64,000 bases of DNA, from assembly GCF_001696615.3 (NCBI RefSeq), contig NZ_CP032279.1, positions 372,001-436,000 of the forward strand, in the 5' to 3' direction. Origin of the DNA: Acinetobacter sp. WCHAc010034. Its GTDB lineage: Bacteria > Pseudomonadota > Gammaproteobacteria > Pseudomonadales > Moraxellaceae. Both the position numbers and the translations under genes were made by a program. A model generated the notes under the pieces. It did no database searches and was not told the DNA's origin. It worked only from the letters and a program-made list of their open reading frames with translations. Shown piece after piece: positions 18,107 through 26,842 of this stretch; within the stretch, counting starts at the first letter, position 1, and each line of letters begins with the position of its first letter.

Positions 18107-18443
18107 GACGAATTCCTACAGAATTTGCTTGCGCGATAATGGCAGGCTTACGGATGGTAATCATAATGGATTCCACCGATGCATAGGTAGTAAAAAGTGC
18201 TTCAAGCACCAGTTTGGCGGCGTGTTCAATCAATTCCGGCTGGGCTTTTTGAATCACTTGCGCGGAAATTTCACAAATTTCCGCATAGTTCAGCGTATCT
18301 TCCAGCCGGTCTGAATTTGACGCCTGCTCCAGGCTGGTCTGAATCGTAATATCCAGCATGAGGGGCTGAATAATCTGACGCTCCCAATTGAAACAGCCCA
18401 CGACTGTATCAACTTTCAGGCCTTCAATAATAATGGCGTCCAT
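18063..18443 (-). CDS. folB: dihydroneopterin aldolase
   Basis: FolB converts 7,8-dihydroneopterin to 6-hydroxymethyl-dihydropterin and glycolaldehyde in folate synthesis. The 126-residue size is normal. The N-terminus (DAIIIEGLKVDTVVGCFNWER) matches the family's substrate pocket, and the later DTLNYAEICE and VESIMITIRKPAI segments are also typical. It is the first gene of a minus-strand pair with the overlapping folK-like gene, matching its role in the step just before FolK. Confidence 0.94.
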   Translation of the reverse strand: MDAIIIEGLKVDTVVGCFNWERQIIQPLMLDITIQTSLEQASNSDRLEDTLNYAEICEISAQVIQKAQPELIEHAAKLVLEALFTTYASVESIMITIRKPAIIAQANSVGIRLERHRNDFRPSAGE

Positions 18444-18466
18444 GTGCTCACTCTAATTTGAAAAAT

Positions 18467-18626
18467 CCCCCTTTGATAAGGGGGACTTAGGGGTAATGCC
18501 AATCGGTTAAGCATTGTTAATCCTCCCCAACCCTCCTTTTTCAAAGGAGGGAGCATTTCGAAATTCAATATGGTATTGAATTCTAGGGTGTTCCCCTCTT
18601 TTTCAAAGAGGGGTTAGGGGAGATTT
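18467..18626. repeat. cluster of four short palindromes (MITE-like repeat)
   Basis: Four stem-loops follow each other. A 7-base stem CCCCCTT/AAGGGGG lies at 18467-18484. A 9-base stem CCCTCCTTT/AAAGGAGGG lies at 18531-18551. A 9-base stem AATTCAATA/TATTGAATT lies at 18562-18582. A 9-base stem CCCCTCTTT/AAAGAGGGG lies at 18593-18613. The outer parts of the second and fourth (AATCCTCCCCAACCC near 18519, GGGTTAGGGGAGATT near 18611) are inverted copies of each other, so 18519-18626 looks like a compact element with inverted ends. Confidence 0.8.
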
Positions 18627-18688
18627 ATCAATAAGTAATAATGAAATTACGCTTAACTGATCAGCATTAGAACTTAGGGGGATTTAAA

Positions 18689-19987
18689 TTAATTCTTCAG
18701 CAGCAGATTCGGGTCCATGGTATGAACCATTTGCAGGCGCTGGTCGGCATAAATATCGGTATACGGCGCAAGGATGCGCATAAAGCGGTCAAAATACAGC
18801 ATTTGCTTGAACAGCAAGGCAAAATCACGCGGGAAACGGATGCCGTGGCGCTCGCCTACGCCGACCATATCCATCATGATGTCGTTTAAATCCGCCGGGT
18901 TCGAGGTCATCAACTCCTGCGGGTCGGCCAGCAGCACGCCGCTGAACAGGCGCTCCAAGTCCGCTGCCAGTACTTTGGTGTCAATTTTCTTGTCGGTCAT
19001 GCCCATTTTCAGCATGTTTTCCGCCATCAGCGCATAATCAGTTTTCTGCAGCGCATCCATAAAGGCAATGCAGGCGGTCCAGACTTCCGGGTTCAACTGG
19101 CCGACAATGCCGAAATCAATAAAGCCGACACGGCCATCTTCCAGCAGCATCAGGTTGCCGGCATGCAGGTCTGCATGGAAGCTATTGCACATCATTAAGC
19201 TGCCGAACCATGTGTTCATGGCGGTCACCAGCACCTGTGACGGATCTTTGGCAACTTTTTTCACTACATCAAAATCTGTCAGCGGCACGCCGTATAAGCG
19301 CTCCATGGTCAGCACGCGGCGCGTAGAAAACTGGTGATAAACTTTCGGCGCTGTGGCTGCCCTGTTCTTCGTCACATTCAGATAATTGATAAAATCATCC
19401 AGATTCTGCGCTTCTTCAATGAAATCCACTTCGCGCACCATGCGTGTTTTAATTTCATCAATAATATCCGCCAGCGATGCAAACTTCACTTTCGGCACAG
19501 CCTTTTCCAGCAGCTTGGCGGCCCAGTGCAGCACATTCAAATCTGTGTACAGAATGGTTTCCACACCCGGCTTCTGCACTTTAATCACCACATTTTCGCC
19601 AGTGACTAATTTGGCTGCATGCACCTGCGCAATAGAGGCAGAGGCCAGCGGCGTTTCATCAATGGAAGCGAAAATCTGCGATAAATCGCGGCCGGCAAAT
19701 TCAGAGGCCAGCACCTGCTGCACATAACTGAACGGCAGTGACGGTGTCTGATCCAGGCAGCCTTGGAATTCCTCAACGTATTCACGCGGAAATAATGACG
19801 GCGTGCTGGCAATAAACTGCCCCAATTTAATATAGGTAGAACCCAAAGATTCAAAAGTTTCACGCATCAGCTTGGCATTGCCGGGTTTTTCTGTCGCGTA
19901 CTTAATGCCCGCTTTGGCTGCCACCACTGCTGTTTCCCCCATGCGGGCAACAGAACGCAGACCATCTAACACAATATTGTTTTTCAT
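18689..19987 (-). CDS. ABC1/AarF/UbiB-family atypical kinase
   Basis: UbiB-family proteins are atypical kinase/ATPases that support ubiquinone synthesis or lipid handling at the membrane. The 432-residue form shows the family KxGQ motif (YIKLGQFIAS, Lys54-Gln57), a VAIK-like Lys in VVIKVQKPG, the catalytic loop FHADLHAGN and the DFG-type IDFGIVG. There are no C-terminal membrane helices like those of classical UbiB, so I leave the symbol blank. The start at 19987 is preferred; an in-frame extension to 20086 overlaps the moeB-like gene by 41 bases. Confidence 0.9.
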   Translation of the reverse strand: MKNNIVLDGLRSVARMGETAVVAAKAGIKYATEKPGNAKLMRETFESLGSTYIKLGQFIASTPSLFPREYVEEFQGCLDQTPSLPFSYVQQVLASEFAGRDLSQIFASIDETPLASASIAQVHAAKLVTGENVVIKVQKPGVETILYTDLNVLHWAAKLLEKAVPKVKFASLADIIDEIKTRMVREVDFIEEAQNLDDFINYLNVTKNRAATAPKVYHQFSTRRVLTMERLYGVPLTDFDVVKKVAKDPSQVLVTAMNTWFGSLMMCNSFHADLHAGNLMLLEDGRVGFIDFGIVGQLNPEVWTACIAFMDALQKTDYALMAENMLKMGMTDKKIDTKVLAADLERLFSGVLLADPQELMTSNPADLNDIMMDMVGVGERHGIRFPRDFALLFKQMLYFDRFMRILAPYTDIYADQRLQMVHTMDPNLLLKN

Positions 19988-20045
19988 AATGTCTGAGGAA
20001 AAATAGATTCTAGTGAGTTTAGCAAAATTTAAAGTTTTTGCAGGA

Positions 20046-20816
20046 TTATCTTGCCTGACAAACTGGACAATTTTCATCAGGGCCAAAGCCCAGAATTCGC
20101 TGCTTCATGCTCAGGCCATCCCACAGCAACAGCTTCTGCTTGAGCGGCGTCAGGTTTAGGCCCAAATACAGCAAGGCATGATGCGCCTGCAGGCTGGCCA
20201 TGACATTTGGCGTGGTCGCCAGCACGCCCGAGTCTGCGCAGCGCAGGCTTTCATTGGCATGCTGCTCTTTCGGAAACAGGCATTCATAGCAGGCGCCATC
20301 GCTGTCCGCCATAAAAAGCTGGCCTTGAAAGCCAATCGCGGAAGCGCTGATCAGCGGCACAGCCCGCTGCCTGCACACCTGATTGACCAGATAGCGGGTG
20401 CTGAAATTGTCACAGCCATCCAGCACCAGATCCTGTCCGGCAATCAGCTGCGCGGCGTTGGATTCATCCAGTTTAGCCGCGATGCTGCTGACCTGAATAT
20501 GCGGATTAATCTGCTGCAGGCGCTTGGCTAGAACTTCAGATTTATAAAAGCCCAGATCGGACTGGCGAAAGGCAATCTGGCGCTGCAGATTGCTGATTTC
20601 AATGCTGTCCGCATCAATGAGCGTGATTTTTCCAACGCCAGCGCGCGCCAGCAATTCGGCAGCCGCGCAGCCGATGCCGCCGCAGCCGACAATCAGCACA
20701 TTAGCGAGTTTCAGCCTTTCCTGCGCGTCTAAATCCCAGCCGTCCAGCAGGATCTGGCGGCTGTAGAGATGCATTTCTTCGTCGCTTAACTCTAAACCGG
20801 TATCGTGCTGGCTCAC
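20046..20816 (-). CDS. moeB: MoeB/ThiF-family adenylyltransferase
   Basis: These E1-like enzymes adenylate the C-terminal Gly-Gly of MoaD or ThiS, for molybdopterin or thiamine sulfur transfer. The Rossmann motif VGCGGIGCAAAELLARAG, the ATP site LIDADSIEISNLQRQ, the candidate active Cys in LRCADSGVLATTPNV and two Cys pairs for zinc (CYEC and CPVC) are all visible. I prefer the GTG at 20816, with AAGGA seven bases upstream, over the longer frame to 20885. MoeB versus ThiF cannot be decided from this protein alone. No mo- or thi- gene is adjacent. Confidence 0.88.
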   Translation of the reverse strand: MSQHDTGLELSDEEMHLYSRQILLDGWDLDAQERLKLANVLIVGCGGIGCAAAELLARAGVGKITLIDADSIEISNLQRQIAFRQSDLGFYKSEVLAKRLQQINPHIQVSSIAAKLDESNAAQLIAGQDLVLDGCDNFSTRYLVNQVCRQRAVPLISASAIGFQGQLFMADSDGACYECLFPKEQHANESLRCADSGVLATTPNVMASLQAHHALLYLGLNLTPLKQKLLLWDGLSMKQRILGFGPDENCPVCQAR

Positions 20817-21072
20817 TGAAGCATCCTTTCGTTGAGTTTCATTTGAAGCTGTGAGTATAGTCAAATCGGCGGATGCATTCAGCATGTCTTGCTTTCAACG
20901 CCTATTTTTTCCGCAGGCATTTATCTGCCCGCAGCGCAGAATGCTGCTTGGCAATACGGCGCGCGGCAAGCCCGGCGGAGGCCAAATGCTGAGCCGGCAC
21001 TTAGGCAATGCGCTTTGAATGATTTAACACAGCCGAGAACTGCGAGTTAAATTAAAAATAAATTATTGAAAT

Positions 21073-21100
21073 TTGACATATTTTTTATTAAAGCTATGAT
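21073..21100 (+). promoter_or_regulatory. sigma-70-type promoter for the small zinc-protein gene
   Basis: A consensus TTGACA (21073-21078) and TATGAT (21095-21100) are separated by 16 bases. Transcription would begin near 21107. Confidence 0.8.
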
Positions 21101-21289
21101 AGTCAGGTATTCACTCAAAATAAGCCGATGCCATGAGTATTTGCTGAATGCAAGGCAAGCTGTGAGTGCCTGATAACCGCAGCAGTAAGCAATAGATTTC
21201 CTAGACTATGTGCTTACGGACATTGGGAAAGACTAAGCTGCAAGCCTTTTTCCCGCCGAGAGGCGGCCCTGAGCGTTTGGAGTAGAACT
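21101..21289 (+). ncRNA. structured leader RNA candidate upstream of the 46-aa gene
   Basis: This 180-base untranslated leader contains several possible helices. TCAGG plus CACTCA (21103-21115) pair with TGAGTG plus CCTGA (about 21161-21174). GTAAGCAATAG pairs with CTATGTGCTTAC with one bulge (about 21187-21220). CCGCC-GAGA-GGCGG (21254-21267) is a tetraloop hairpin close to the start codon. I do not recognise it as a known riboswitch class. Confidence 0.45.
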
Positions 21290-21430
21290 ATGCTGTTAAA
21301 ATCCTTTAAGCAACTGATATGCAGGCATCAATTCACTGAATATGAAATGAGGCACCTGTATGTTGCCGAATGCCTAAAATGCGGGCTGACTTTTCCGCAT
21401 TCCAGAGCGCATAAGCAAAACCGCCATTAA
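21290..21430 (+). CDS. 46-aa small zinc-finger-like protein
   Basis: The ATG at 21290 has GGAG upstream (GTTTGGAGTAGAACT). The product begins MLLKSFKQLICRHQF, with Cys11 and His13 followed by Cys28-x-x-Cys31 (ECLKCGLTF), a typical small zinc-binding pattern. The stop codon lies in the loop of a perfect terminator. A consensus promoter, a long leader, a ribosome-binding site and a terminator together support a real gene despite its size. It resembles small phage- or plasmid-type zinc-ribbon proteins in style, but I cannot assign a family or function. Confidence 0.7.
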   Translation: MLLKSFKQLICRHQFTEYEMRHLYVAECLKCGLTFPHSRAHKQNRH

Positions 21431-21442
21431 AGGCGGTTTTTT
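21418..21442 (+). terminator. terminator of the 46-aa gene
   Basis: ACCGCC pairs with GGCGGT around a loop containing the stop codon, followed by six T. Confidence 0.9.
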
Positions 21443-21506
21443 CATCTTCAGCGGGCACGTTTTGCTGATAAAAAGCGCCCAAATCAAGCGCTATTCAGCC
21501 AAGCCA

Positions 21507-23147
21507 TTAAACCGCTTTCTGCATATTTTCCGCTTTGGCGATTTCCTGCTGCTTCAGCAAATTGCGCTGAATCTTCCCGCTGGAAGTTTTAGGCAAATTG
21601 GCCACAAATTCAATTTCTTTCGGATAAGCATGCTTGGATAAGCGCGAACGGACATAGTCCTGAAGCTGCTGCATCAGCGCGGCGGACGCTGCATACTGCG
21701 GCTTCAGCACCACAAAAGCTTTGACGATTTCCGTGCGCTCAGGGTCTGGCTTGCCCACCACTGCGGACTCTAAAACTTCTTCGCACTCCAGCAATGTGCT
21801 TTCCACATCAAAAGGCCCCACACGATAGCCTGACGTTGTAATGACATCATCAGCACGGCCGATAAAATCCACCCCGCCTTGCTCATTCAAACGCACGGTA
21901 TCGCCGGTTAAATAGTAATGACCTACGAATGACTTGCGGTTATTGCCGCCATAGCCGCTAAACCAGAATAGCGGCGACTGCGAACAGTCAATCGCCAAGG
22001 TTCCGACCCCGCCCAATTCAACCTCCTGATGCGCTTTATCCAGCACCGCAAAACGGTGGCCCGGTATCGCATAGCCTGCAGAACCGACTTTTTTATAATG
22101 CTCCAGCGCATGATGGTTGGCGATCACCATGCCAAGCTCCGTTTGGCCGTACTGATCATAAATATTCACGCCTAAATCGTGATTAAACCAGTGAATGACT
22201 TCCGGCGTTAAAGGCTCTCCTGCGCTGCTCACCACGCGCAAATGCGCTTTAATGGAGGCGTCAAATTTTTCCTTAAAGCCGAAGAACATGCGGAATGCGG
22301 TCGGCGAACCGGTTAAATTGCTGACTTTATATTTGCGGATAATCTGCAGCGCGTTATCCACACTGAAAGCGCGCTCATCCATAATAATGCTGTGGCCCAA
22401 GCTCAGCGGCCCGGTGATGCCGTAATACAGGCCATAGGCCCAGCCCGGATCGGCCAGATTCCAGAATGAATCTTCTGCGCGCAAATCCACTGCATGGGTC
22501 ATATAGCCTTTAAAAGCCAAAACCGCCTTTAAAGGCACAGGCACAGACTTCGCCAAGCCGGTCGTACCCGAAGTGAACATCATCAGGAAATGATCATCAA
22601 AAGTCAGCATTTCCGGTTCGCAGCCGGCAGGCTGCTGTTCCAATACAGTCCAGAAATCAGCGTCCTGCGATGCCTGATCCGCCTGCACCGTCAGGATATG
22701 CGGCGCTTTCACGCTGTTCAGTTTCGGGCGCTGATCGGCATTGGTTACTATCAGCTGGGTCTGCGCCGTTTCGATGCGGTGCTCAATGGCTTTAGATTCA
22801 AATGCGGTAAACAGCGGCTGATAAACTGCGCCAATGCGCCATGCTGCCAAAACAGTAATCAGCAGCTCCGGCGTTCTGGGCAGCAGTCCGGCAATACAGC
22901 TGCCTTTTTTCAAGCCAAGGCTTTTAAAATAGTTGGCTAATTTGCCTGAAGCGTCATCCAGCTGTTCAAAACTCCACTGCGAAGATTCGCCATTTTTCCC
23001 TTCCCAGAGCAGCGCAGCCTGATGCTGGCCGGCATGGCGCTGGCAGCATTCCACATAGGCGTTGATTGCCTGCGCCGAACCGCGCAGCTGTTCGCCGATT
23101 AAAGCGTCAAAGTTAAAATCTTGATAGGCCTGATTCAGTGTTTTCAT
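21507..23147 (-). CDS. AMP-dependent acyl-CoA synthetase (acetyl-CoA synthetase-like)
   Basis: This enzyme activates a carboxylic acid to its acyl-CoA through an acyl-adenylate. The 546-residue protein shows the ANL-family P-loop TSGTTGLAKSVP, the YGQTELG motif, the TGDTVRLNEQG motif, the hinge GRADDVITTSGYRVGP and the C-terminal catalytic Lys in LPKTSSGKIQRN. The ATG at 23147 (MKTLNQ) has GAGG nine bases upstream, while the TTG at 23156 lies too close to it. It is the last gene of a minus-strand set with an acyl-CoA dehydrogenase and an SDR. Substrate is probably a short, medium or branched acid. Confidence 0.93.
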   Translation of the reverse strand: MKTLNQAYQDFNFDALIGEQLRGSAQAINAYVECCQRHAGQHQAALLWEGKNGESSQWSFEQLDDASGKLANYFKSLGLKKGSCIAGLLPRTPELLITVLAAWRIGAVYQPLFTAFESKAIEHRIETAQTQLIVTNADQRPKLNSVKAPHILTVQADQASQDADFWTVLEQQPAGCEPEMLTFDDHFLMMFTSGTTGLAKSVPVPLKAVLAFKGYMTHAVDLRAEDSFWNLADPGWAYGLYYGITGPLSLGHSIIMDERAFSVDNALQIIRKYKVSNLTGSPTAFRMFFGFKEKFDASIKAHLRVVSSAGEPLTPEVIHWFNHDLGVNIYDQYGQTELGMVIANHHALEHYKKVGSAGYAIPGHRFAVLDKAHQEVELGGVGTLAIDCSQSPLFWFSGYGGNNRKSFVGHYYLTGDTVRLNEQGGVDFIGRADDVITTSGYRVGPFDVESTLLECEEVLESAVVGKPDPERTEIVKAFVVLKPQYAASAALMQQLQDYVRSRLSKHAYPKEIEFVANLPKTSSGKIQRNLLKQQEIAKAENMQKAV

Positions 23148-23402
23148 TTTTAACAACCTCTATATCCTATAGACTGAACAGCGAGGCTCCCGCGCTGCTG
23201 CTGTTCATTCATCATTGTTATTAAGCCGGCTTTTTTGTGTTCAAAAGCGCAGCCTGTACATCCAGTACTGAGATTTGCGCCTAAGCCGCTAGGCGCTGTT
23301 TTATAAATAATAAGCTTAGAAAAATATGTTCAGAGGGCGCCTGCAGCGTCCATAACCCTCAGTAGAACTGCAGGCTTTGAGCATCGGCCGAAGCCCAATC
23401 CC

Positions 23403-24539
23403 TCAGGCTTTCGCAACTTCCCGCGCAATCACCAGGCGCTGAATATCCGATGCGCCTTCATAAATCTGGCTCACGCGCACATCGCGGTAAATGCGTTCGA
23501 CTGGAAAATCGGATACATAGCCATAGCCGCCGTGAATCTGAATAGCGTCTGAACAGACCCTTTCCGCCATGGTCGAAGCAAACAGCTTGGCCATAGAGGC
23601 TTCTTTTAAGCATGGCAAATTGGCGTCTTTCAGCGCGGCGGCATGCAAAGCCAGCTGGCGCGCGGCTTCAATTTGCGTCGCCATATCCGCCAGGCGGAAA
23701 GCCACAGCCTGATGCTGCACAATATTCACTCCAAAGGCCTTGCGCTCATTGGCGTATTCCACAGCTGCATCCAAGGCCGCGCGCGCCATGCCCACCGACT
23801 GCGCAGCAATGCCGATGCGCCCGGACTCTAAGTTGGATAAGGCAATTTTATAGCCGTCGCCCTCATTGCCCAGCAAATGGTCTGCAGGAATGCGGCAGTC
23901 ATCAAAAATAATCGTCGCGGTGTCGGAACAGTGCTGCCCCATTTTTTCTTCAATGCGCGACACAATATAGCCCGGCGCCCCAGTCGGCACTAAAAAGCAT
24001 GAAATACCTTTTTTGCCGGCGGATTTATCGGTTACCGCAAAAACCAGCGCAATATCCGCATGCTTGCCTGTAGTAATAAACTGCTTGATGCCGTTGATGA
24101 CCCATTCATCACCGTCGCGCACCGCCTGGCATTCCAGCGCGCTGGCATCTGAACCGGCCTGCGGTTCAGTCAGGCAGAAGCAGCCGAGCATTTCGCCTGT
24201 GGCCAGTTTTGTCAGATATTTCTTCTTCTGCTCTGCAGTGCCGTAGCGCTGAGTAATGCCGCAGGGCAATGAGTTCTGCACGCTGACAATGGTGGAAATG
24301 GCGCCGTCACCGGCGGCGATTTCTTCCAGCGCCAGCACCAGCGAAACATAGTCCATGCCTGAACCGCCCCATTCTTCCGAAACGGTCATGCCCAAAGCGC
24401 CCAGCGCGCCAAGCTCTTCCAGCTCCTGCGCAGGAAAACGCGCGGTTTTATCGCGCTCCGCGGCCGTCGGCTTCAGCTTCGCCTGCGAATAGTCGCGCAG
24501 CATGTCCTGAACCATCTTTTGCGCATCATTTAAAATCAT
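23403..24539 (-). CDS. acyl-CoA dehydrogenase
   Basis: This FAD enzyme oxidises an acyl-CoA to the 2-enoyl-CoA and passes electrons to ETF. The 378-residue length is usual. Family motifs are CFCLTEPQAGSDA (FAD and substrate contact), the C-terminal half ERKAFGVNIVQHQAV, IHGGYGYVSDFPVERIYRD and the catalytic Glu in IYEGASDIQR. The last is the position used by short-chain and branched-chain members. It lies between the SDR and the acyl-CoA synthetase genes on the same strand, which suggests one catabolic pathway. The exact chain preference is not visible. Confidence 0.96.
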   Translation of the reverse strand: MILNDAQKMVQDMLRDYSQAKLKPTAAERDKTARFPAQELEELGALGALGMTVSEEWGGSGMDYVSLVLALEEIAAGDGAISTIVSVQNSLPCGITQRYGTAEQKKKYLTKLATGEMLGCFCLTEPQAGSDASALECQAVRDGDEWVINGIKQFITTGKHADIALVFAVTDKSAGKKGISCFLVPTGAPGYIVSRIEEKMGQHCSDTATIIFDDCRIPADHLLGNEGDGYKIALSNLESGRIGIAAQSVGMARAALDAAVEYANERKAFGVNIVQHQAVAFRLADMATQIEAARQLALHAAALKDANLPCLKEASMAKLFASTMAERVCSDAIQIHGGYGYVSDFPVERIYRDVRVSQIYEGASDIQRLVIAREVAKA

Positions 24540-24678
24540 ATCCAGTCCCTTTCTTATCCTTTAAATTCCCTGCTGCATCTGCTTGGCGGCACAGGATTTT
24601 TCCCTTTTGATTCCTGAAAATAAAAGCCTGCCGGCCTGATCAGTGCGCTTTCAGTAAATCAATGCAAAATAAAGCCGC

Positions 24679-25449
24679 TTATTTCGGCTGCATGCGGATC
24701 GCGCCATCCAAGCGGATCACTTCGCCATTCAGATAGCCATTTTCGAAAATATGCCCGACCAGCTGCGCAAACTCCTCCGGCTTGGCCAAACGCGGCGGAA
24801 ACGGCACCATCTGGCCCAAAGCATCCTGCACATTTTGCGGCATGCCCTTCAGCATCGGCGTTTCCATAATGCCCGGCGCAACCGTCATCACCCGGATCGC
24901 ATCGCGCGCCAGTTCACGCGCCAAAGGCAGCGTCATCGCCGCGACAGCGCCTTTAGAAGCGGCATAAGCCGCTTGGCCGATCTGGCCGTCAAAAGCCGCC
25001 ACAGAAGCGGTATTGACAATGACGCCGCGGTCTTCTTCGCCCGCCTGCAGCCGGTATTGCGCCATCAGCCTGGCGGCGTGGCGCAGCATATTGAAAGTGC
25101 CTGAAACATTAATGTTCAGGACTTTCTGGAACATTTCCAAGCTGTGCAGGCCATCACGGCCCAGCACTTTGGCGGAAGGCGCAATGCCGGCGCAGTTCAC
25201 CAGGCCGTTCAGCTGGCCATATTTGTTTTCCACATGCTGAAAAAAGGCTGCGGCTGCGGCGTCATCCGTCACATCCAGCTGCACGAATTCCGCCTGCTCG
25301 CCTAGACGGTTCTGCATTTCCTCACCCAGCTGCTGATTCATATCCGCCATAATGACTTTCGCGCCTTGAGCGGCCAAATGCTCCGCCGCCGCCGCGCCTA
25401 AGCCGGATGCGCCGCCAGTAATGACAATAACTTTTCCCTGAATTTTCAT
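24679..25449 (-). CDS. SDR-family 3-hydroxyacyl-CoA dehydrogenase (HSD17B10-like)
   Basis: This is a short-chain dehydrogenase of 256 residues. It has the NAD motif TGGASGLGAAAAEHLA, an acidic residue after beta-2 (ADMNQQ) pointing to NAD rather than NADP, NCAGIA, the catalytic Ser in NTASVAAFDG and the YAASK motif. The overall sequence follows 3-hydroxyacyl-CoA dehydrogenase type 2, which acts on 3-hydroxy-2-methylbutyryl-CoA and other short acyl-CoAs. The start at 25449 has AGGG upstream; the longer frame to 25506 has no support. It is the first gene of the acyl-CoA set and diverges from the AraC-type regulator. Confidence 0.93.
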   Translation of the reverse strand: MKIQGKVIVITGGASGLGAAAAEHLAAQGAKVIMADMNQQLGEEMQNRLGEQAEFVQLDVTDDAAAAAFFQHVENKYGQLNGLVNCAGIAPSAKVLGRDGLHSLEMFQKVLNINVSGTFNMLRHAARLMAQYRLQAGEEDRGVIVNTASVAAFDGQIGQAAYAASKGAVAAMTLPLARELARDAIRVMTVAPGIMETPMLKGMPQNVQDALGQMVPFPPRLAKPEEFAQLVGHIFENGYLNGEVIRLDGAIRMQPK

Positions 25450-25541
25450 TTTAATTTTCCCTTGAAGCATGTTTTTAAAATTCGACTTAAGCCACAGAGT
25501 AAACACAGAATAAATTCAGTACAATTTCCAAATGCTGCATC

Positions 25542-26612
25542 TTGAGTGATGCCTTTGAACAGTACAAAGAACCGACAGATGAATCATGGATGAAAGGCTT
25601 GGACAACGATTATTTTAAAGGCACAATTTCAATCAGCTTAGTCAGTGAAGCGCTGCTGGCGGCGCAGCAGCGCGGCTTTAACGCGGCAGAACTGCTGATG
25701 CAGGCCGGCATTGCCCCGGAGCTGCTGCTGTCAGAAAAAGCCCGCGTTTCTGTAATTCAATACGCGCAGCTGTGGATTGTCCTGGCCGACGCCATGAATG
25801 ATGAATTTTTCGGCATGGACAGCCATCCCATGCGCAGAGGAAGCTATACTTTTTTATCAAAATCCCTGCTGCAGGCAGAAAATTTAGGCAAGGCGCTGCA
25901 GCAGATCCTGCAGTTTTTGAACCTGATTCTGGATGATTTCAGCAGCAGCAGCTTTGTGCAGGAAAACTACGCCTATATTGTGATTCAAGATGCGCAGCAG
26001 CCGAAGCGCATGTTCAGCTACGCCACGTATTTAATGCTGGTGCACGGCCTGATGTGCTGGCTGAGCGGGCAGCGCATTGTGCTGAACCGCATCCAGCTGA
26101 AATGCCGCCCGCCGGCAGATGACAGCGACTACAGAACCCGCTTCTGCGATGATATTCAGTACGCCGCCAATGAAAACTATATCCAGTTTGATGCCGGCTA
26201 TTTGAATATTCCAATGAAACAGGACAAAAAATCCTGGCATCAGTTTATTCAGCATACACCCTATAACCTGCTGGTGCGCTTTAAGAATCCGAATGCCTTA
26301 AGCCACCAGATCCGCAGGCTGTTTATGCAGACGCCGCCAGCTGAATGGCCTGAACTGGCTGCGCTGTCGCAGCAGTTCACTATATCTGAAGCCACCCTGC
26401 AGCGCCGCTTAAAGCAGGAAGGCATTCATTTCCAGCAGCTGAAAAATGAAATACGGCGCGACCTGGCCATCAGTTTGCTGGAGCAGAGCCATAAAACCCT
26501 GCAGGACATCAGCGAGCACCTGAATTTTCAGGATGCCAGCGCCTTTCACCGCGCCTTTAAAAAGTGGACAGGCGTCAGCCCGGGCGCATACCGGCAAAAC
26601 AATGCCGGATAA
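25542..26612 (+). CDS. AraC-family transcriptional regulator
   Basis: The N-terminal part (about residues 35-210) matches the arabinose-binding-like domain found in OruR/ArgR-type AraC regulators. The C-terminal end (about 260-352) carries two helix-turn-helix motifs (FTISEATLQRRLKQEG and LQDISEHLNFQDASAFHRAFKKWTG) ending in GVSPGAYR. It is divergent from the acyl-CoA operon, with less than 100 bases between starts, so it most likely controls that operon in response to a pathway acid or acyl-CoA. The start is a TTG at 25542 or the ATG at 25590; neither has a strong Shine-Dalgarno sequence. Confidence 0.93.
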   Translation: MSDAFEQYKEPTDESWMKGLDNDYFKGTISISLVSEALLAAQQRGFNAAELLMQAGIAPELLLSEKARVSVIQYAQLWIVLADAMNDEFFGMDSHPMRRGSYTFLSKSLLQAENLGKALQQILQFLNLILDDFSSSSFVQENYAYIVIQDAQQPKRMFSYATYLMLVHGLMCWLSGQRIVLNRIQLKCRPPADDSDYRTRFCDDIQYAANENYIQFDAGYLNIPMKQDKKSWHQFIQHTPYNLLVRFKNPNALSHQIRRLFMQTPPAEWPELAALSQQFTISEATLQRRLKQEGIHFQQLKNEIRRDLAISLLEQSHKTLQDISEHLNFQDASAFHRAFKKWTGVSPGAYRQNNAG

Positions 26613-26842
26613 ATTTCAGGGACTGCGGGCCTTCTTAAACAGCCTGCCGGCTGAACCGAATGTTAAAAAAATTAACGTTGATTATCAGTAAATTATAAGA
26701 CCCAGAAAAACTAACTGGACGGTCATCGGGGATTGATTGCCTTTAGCCCAAATTTAGGTTATTTTTCACTCACTTTAAAGCAATTTTTGCTTATTTTCGG
26801 CTGTATCTCCACTCCCTTTAAATCACCTTCAAAGGCCTCTCC

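Noticed and set aside
18444..18688. Palindromes considered as terminators of the ubiB-like gene or folB
   Set aside because: They are upstream of folB and downstream of the ubiB-like stop. Only one might act as a terminator, and the inverted-end structure fits a repeat element better.
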